DNA of 64,000 bases from contig NW_022985186.1 of NCBI RefSeq assembly GCF_010093535.1, forward strand, positions 234,949 to 298,948, read 5' to 3'. Shown one piece after another: positions 59,610 to 64,000 of this stretch (the first letter of the stretch is position 1; every line of letters begins with the position of its first letter). The translations under genes were made by a program, and so were the position numbers. Origin of the DNA: Lindgomyces ingoldianus. Its lineage: Eukaryota; Ascomycota; Dothideomycetes; Pleosporales; Lindgomycetaceae. The notes below the pieces were generated by a model. It made no database searches, was not told where the DNA came from, and saw nothing but the letters and a program-made list of their open reading frames with translations.

Positions 59610-59684
59610 GCTGCGTTTGCCAAAAGGTTAACCTCCTAGCTAGCACAGCAGAAGGATATATATAGACGGATAGCTGTATGCGAC
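59610..59684 (-). mobile_element. 75-bp mini-element, inverse copy
   Basis: Reverse complement of 58361-58437 with few differences; flanked by ACTTAGT (59603-59609 and 59685-59691). It is GC-balanced in a RIP-degraded background. Confidence 0.6.
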
Positions 59685-59699
59685 ACTTAGTCTTATTAG

Positions 59700-59903
59700 T
59701 GTGACGGCGCGTACCGCGTCACATGCTCTGCGGCATCAGCTCCCTCGCTTGCGCAACGAGTAGCACGCTAGTGCTACAAGTAGCGCCTTGGCAGAGGGCA
59801 CACATGTATATTTAAACTCGCAGAGCAGCTCCTCTACTCCTTAGTTTAATCTAGTTGAGTTACACCACCTCTTGCTTGTAGCTTGAGCATGCCGACTGTG
59901 ACA
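59700..59903 (-). mobile_element. Solo LTR, internally deleted, minus strand
   Basis: Inverse of the outer solo LTR at 57791-58307, lacking about 130 bp that correspond to ~58070-58200. TG..CA ends with the 5-bp repeat ATTAG (59695-59699 and 59904-59908). Confidence 0.7.
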
Positions 59904-60099
59904 ATTAGCAAGCTTATGCTTATTATTATTATAAGTGTTTTTATTTTATCCTTAGAGAAGCCTCTAGCTAATAAGATTAAACATGTGAAGTCTATAATAG
60001 TAGTAGTAATTAGACACACTAAAGCTAAGTTATTATTCCTATGTTATTAAGTACAAAGCAGCTTACTATTTATATGTTAATATTAAAAGATTTAGCATT

Positions 60100-60900
60100 T
60101 TAAGAATAACCTCTGCTATCTTCTAGCTGCTATAAGCGCCTGTAAGCTAAAGCAATGTATAAATTAAAGATAAGTTGCTATGCCTTCTTTAATCTAGCGT
60201 AGAACCTCTTCTACTTCTCTATAGAGTATCTAAGAGTGTTAAATTTAAGATGCTGCTTATGTAAAGTTTGTTTTAGCTACTACTATATATGCTTAATAAA
60301 GTTAAGGTCTAGTAAATAAAGTAAAAAGTTAATAACATTAATATTATACTTAGCTATCTAATTGCCCGCTAAGTATCCTTTATGTAGTGCGTTAGAGTTT
60401 CTCTTTATAATAATAAGTAAGCTTCTTTATACACGCTTCTTTTTATTAATCTAAATTAACACCTACACTATCTACTAGTAAGGCCTACTTATAGAATACT
60501 TTTTTAATTATCTTAAGCCTGTATTTTTTATATAGATACTAAAAGCACTACTTATAATTAGCGCTAAAACTTAGCTAAACTAAGCACTTATTAAAAAACT
60601 AAATAGTTTACCTTTAAAAATTAAAAATTAAAAACTTTTTTTTCTAGCTACAGTGTAGTGTAGTAGTTATAAAAGTTCTTTTTAGCTTTTTTTTTATACC
60701 TAAACCTTTTAATCTTTTATGCTTTAAAGTGTAGTATGCTATAGTCTTTAAAATGTGTTTATTAAGGCTTACTTTTTAAAAAAGTTTTAAATACTTAATT
60801 TTTAAATTTTTTTAGGCATAATAATAAAGCTACTAAATGTCTTTATGTGTAAGCTTTAAAAGCTAGCTAAAGTAAGAGTGTAATTAATTAGTGCTTGTTT
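60100..60900 (-). pseudogene. Tc1/mariner (DD34E-like) transposase relic
   Basis: On the minus strand, 60400-60200 reads NALHKGYLAGN, then IAKYNINVI, then LLYLLDLNFIKHI, then LKQTLHKQH. This is the recognisable C-terminal catalytic region of a Tc1-like transposase, where the PDLNPIEH-type motif carries RIP changes. Stops occur at expected Trp/Gln codons. Element ends were not found, so the limits are approximate. Confidence 0.65.
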
Positions 60901-61864
60901 TAAGGTATTAATTAATAGTGTTGTGTACATACTTTATTATGCAGCTAAATTTATTAGCTAACTTTACTGCAGCTGCGCTAGCCTTCTACTTTAAAATAAT
61001 TAAATCCTAAGCTCTTATAGATAATTTAGCATTGCGCTAATAATTTACGCTTATCTCTTAGCTAAAAGAACGGCGCTGCATAGTTGCGTAGGTGGTAGTT
61101 AATTAACGCGTTCATCGCGCGTTTTAGTGTTAGTGGCTTAGCGAACTAGACTTTTAGCGGCTAGCTATAGTTACTTATATAACTATAATCTTACTATCTT
61201 TAAAAATGTAGAATAGAACACCTTTTTAGCTAATAATAGTAGCTTTTCTAGGCGCTTAGTGTCTATATAATTGCAACTTAAAAGTATTATTAGATAAGTG
61301 TAACTTAATAAAAGCTTAGTGTAGTAAAAAGTGCTATAACTACTAAAAGTTTTTAATACTAGTAAGCTAGCTTTAAGTGCCTTTAAAGGTAGCTTTAATA
61401 TGTTTTTTTAGTATAAAAAGGTTAGCAGAACTATGTTTAGGTGCTATAGTAATAATAAAAAGAGTAGGATAAAAGTTTAAGTAAAAAAGTAACACTAAAA
61501 GCGCAGTATGTAAGGCTAGCAGCAGCAGAAAATATAGGATAGAGCGTGCTATGCACCGCGTGAGGTTGCACAGATTGCTTACTAAGCTATATTTGTAACA
61601 CTAAAAAGCTATTACAAGATTACTTTTACTATAAAACTAGTAGCTTGACTAGCAGATAGCTGCTGCCTTCTCTTCTGCTTAGGCTAACTAAGTTACTAAG
61701 CTACTTAAGCTAGCTTTCTTTTTAGCTTAACTTAACTTATTAATTACTATAGGGCAGCTTAACTTAAGGGAACAATTAAGCTTTAGGCTAGTTAGGTTAA
61801 GCGCTTGATCTAGCTCGCTTGTTGGAAAGTATGTCTATTAGATATACACTTAATCTGCGTTATC
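60901..61864. other. RIP-degraded DNA at the border of the last gene
   Basis: AT-rich, stop-dense sequence that ends sharply at about 61850, a few bases before the DUF4360 stop codon. No termini or motifs were found. Confidence 0.45.
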
Positions 61865-62664
61865 TTATTTCGCACACTTCTCCCAATCATAACTAACACC
61901 CTGCTGTACACCATAGAGGCCCTTTTCGCCCTTATACTCCACAGCCTCGCTGCTTACCGTCCCCTTCGCGCCCTGCTTCTTAGCTGTGACCTTAAGCTGA
62001 GTCTTATACTTAATCGTACCCGCTCCGCACTTCGGTAGCGCCCACCTCTCCGAATTCTTCCGCACAGGCGATTGCACAATCTCTCCGTATGCAGATGTGT
62101 TATATGGACCATTAACGGTGATCTCATCGACAACCTTGGAATTGTCAATACAGTAGGACCAAGAAAGCTCCTTCATGAAGTTCATCATGAGAAAGAACAA
62201 GGACCTACCTCATCCATATCCTCTGGGTAGTAAGTGAATTTCCACTTTGCCGTCACGCCTTCCTCGAGGTCATATGTAGCGAGAACTTCTGTTCCATTCT
62301 TATGCAACTTCAATCTATAGTCCCCGCTCAGCTCTTTCCCCTCCCGATCCTTCAGTTCGCTGTACTTCAACGTCGTCTCACACCAGGTACTAGTCTCACT
62401 TGCGTCTCTTCCGACAGATGCTTTCATGTGTGGGTATGCGAAATGCCAGTAGTATATCTCGCTACCGTCAACCGTGTTCGAACCATATGTTGGACGAGTG
62501 CTATAGACTGCAGTCGTGTTGAAGTCGGGGCAGCCGGGGCCTCTGAGAGCGATGATATCGAATTTCCACCATGATGGAAGGATGCGGATGGGGTCAGATT
62601 GAGGAGCTGGGAGGGCGGAGGCCGCACCCAGGACGGCAGCGGCGGATAGGACGAGAGACTTCAT
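61865..62664 (-). CDS. Secreted DUF4360-family protein
   Basis: Two exons on the minus strand. Exon 1 is 62209-62664, with ATG at 62664. Exon 2 starts at 62170 (38-nt intron) or, equally in frame, at 62167 or 62134; with the first choice the product is 253 aa. Residues 1-20 are a clear signal peptide (LVLSAAAVLGAASA). The mature part has the DUF4360 pattern: GPGCP (Cys45) near the start, a central STWC, a GVTAKWKFTYY segment, a GPYNTSAY segment, RWALPKCG, and a C-terminal YDWEKC. DUF4360 proteins are secreted fungal proteins of unknown function, probably disulphide-bonded. A 38-nt intron is short for a fungus; the 74-nt alternative removes a Cys (SYC). The gene directly borders RIP-degraded DNA. 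Confidence 0.82.
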
Positions 62665-64000
62665 AGTGGTTCGAAATGGTGAATTGATTTTTTGATGTGA
62701 GTGCTGGATGGCGGTTTAACGACCTTAATGGTTCTTTGTGGTCACTAAGCGCAACTTATATACTTCACTTGAGGGGTGAGTGAGACAAGAAGGAGCCCGC
62801 TGAATTGAAATATCTCTCTCAAATTCATTATTACAGCAATTTGAAGTCACCGTTTTAGGTCTCTCCATCAGCACCTCACTTTGCAGCACCTACCTGATGC
62901 TTAGCCGGGGACAGAGAGCTGCATTCCGAGTATTTATGGCCATAAAACCACCATCAGAGGGATATTCCATCTCTCGACGATATCATTATCGCACTATATA
63001 TGTGTAATTACATGTCGAGATAAATGAGATCTCGCGCGAGAGTAAAGGGCTATCTTGTAGCCGGACGAAAGATCCCCACGATCCTGGCTGACGTTGATCG
63101 ATAGCAAGGGTTCCGTCGGGGTCTTTTGTCGTATTGTCCCGAGGAAGCACGGGCCGGTGCTGATTGCTGCTGCAGCTGGGTGGTGCATAAGCTCCTTGTG
63201 ATCTTCTTTGAGAGTATTCAATAATTTAAGGTTAAATTAAACAACGTGACTGCTCAATTGCGCAATATCTGGGGTGCATGAAGAATTGCGATCGAATAGG
63301 ACGTTTAAGTGGAGGTTACTTGGATACCATGGTGCCTTTGCGCAGGTAACGTCCCTTACTGCATAGCGAGACGCACTGTGCGGCGAGACAAACAAGAGGT
63401 ACTTTGACTTTCAGCAACCAGAAGCTCATGCGCACAACGAATATTACCGTAATTCTATAGGAATAATTAGCTACAGCTAATTCCAAACGTTTATGTGCTA
63501 CTTTACCTAAAAACTACGTTCGCATTGTTGCTTCCGCGCCTAATTTGTACAGCGTCTTGTGTCGTAGCAAAATGTGTTTCCCTGCCTACAGCGCCAACAT
63601 TGAGACTTTTTTACACTAAATTTTTGTAGAACAGCTTTCTCCTACCCTCGAAACCTGTCTCTTATACTAGGATGCCATCGTCAGCCCTGTACGCGCTGTC
63701 GCGGGCAGATTCATGCGGGGTCGCCCTGTCGATTGGTACTTCCAGCGGAAGCGAGTACCGATCCGGGCTAATGCGAGATGACCCTGCAAGTCTTACCTTA
63801 CGCACTTGTGGGTAATTTACCGAAGTGTGTGGCTGTGCGGATCAGGAGCAGTGTTACGACTCGAAAAGCTCGCGCTTGTATATAGTAGCAACGCTCGACA
63901 CAGCCATCGTACAACTTCGAGATGCGGTCTAACGCACAGCGACACGCATTTTCGCAACACAGAGGCACACCACTCACATCGCCCTCAAGCTACGGAACCC
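62665..64000. other. Upstream of the DUF4360 gene; no gene seen
   Basis: Normal-composition DNA. A TATATACTTCA stretch at ~62757-62767 is about 95 bp upstream of the ATG and could be the TATA box. A 75-codon minus-strand frame at 62994-63221 has no features. The remaining ~800 bp contain only short frames. Confidence 0.45.

Overview
The window looks like part of a filamentous ascomycete (Pezizomycotina) genome. Short spliceosomal introns (48-78 nt) interrupt the genes. The gene content is fungal: a HET-domain protein, HGD-type protein kinases, a DUF4360 secreted protein and a fungal RNase H. Long AT-rich tracts are full of TpA, and transposase and reverse-transcriptase frames there carry CAG/CAA-to-stop changes typical of repeat-induced point mutation (RIP). 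A Dothideomycete is a reasonable guess from the two-speed layout, but the sequence alone does not prove it.

Layout. 1-4 kb: transposon debris, an ankyrin-repeat gene (minus), and a two-exon gene for a small secreted protein with a Pro-rich repeat and a Kex2-like site (minus). 4.0-4.2 kb: a start-codon-less fragment of a paralogue of the gene at 11.0 kb. 4.7-9.9 kb: a hAT-type element with a 20-bp terminal inverted repeat (TIR) and 8-bp target-site duplication (TSD), itself carrying a nested solo LTR and a nested 1.85-kb pogo/Fot1-type element. 11.0-12.2 kb: an intact 404-aa gene of an unnamed family. 12.6-16.3 kb: RIP-degraded DNA containing palindromic foldback elements, one nested in another. 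16.7-23.9 kb: a gene island with two divergent paralogous protein kinases and a HET-domain gene. 23.9-27.7 kb: decayed repeats. 27.7-28.7 kb: an RNase H gene. 29-30.3 kb: a doubtful small gene.

30.7-54.7 kb is a stack of nested retroelements. A Tad1-like LINE on the minus strand is split by a Ty3/gypsy element (minus; 318-bp LTRs, TSD ctttt). That element is split by a second Ty3/gypsy element (plus; 616-bp LTRs, TSD gttat). The LINE is also split by an unclassified element containing the 760-base N gap, and by a pogo-type element. 54.7-61.8 kb holds another pogo-type element, a further foldback element carrying a solo LTR inside which a second solo LTR is nested, two 75-77-bp mini-elements, and a Tc1-like transposase relic. 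61.9-62.7 kb: a two-exon DUF4360 secreted-protein gene (minus). The last 1.3 kb shows no gene.

Working together. The two kinases, the HET protein and perhaps the ankyrin protein are families often expanded in fungal self/non-self recognition repertoires, and here they lie in a small GC-balanced island between RIP-degraded blocks. The two secreted proteins also border such blocks, as host-interaction genes often do. These functional links are inference from family and position. All spliced models below were built by hand from splice signals and reading-frame continuity; no transcript data were available.
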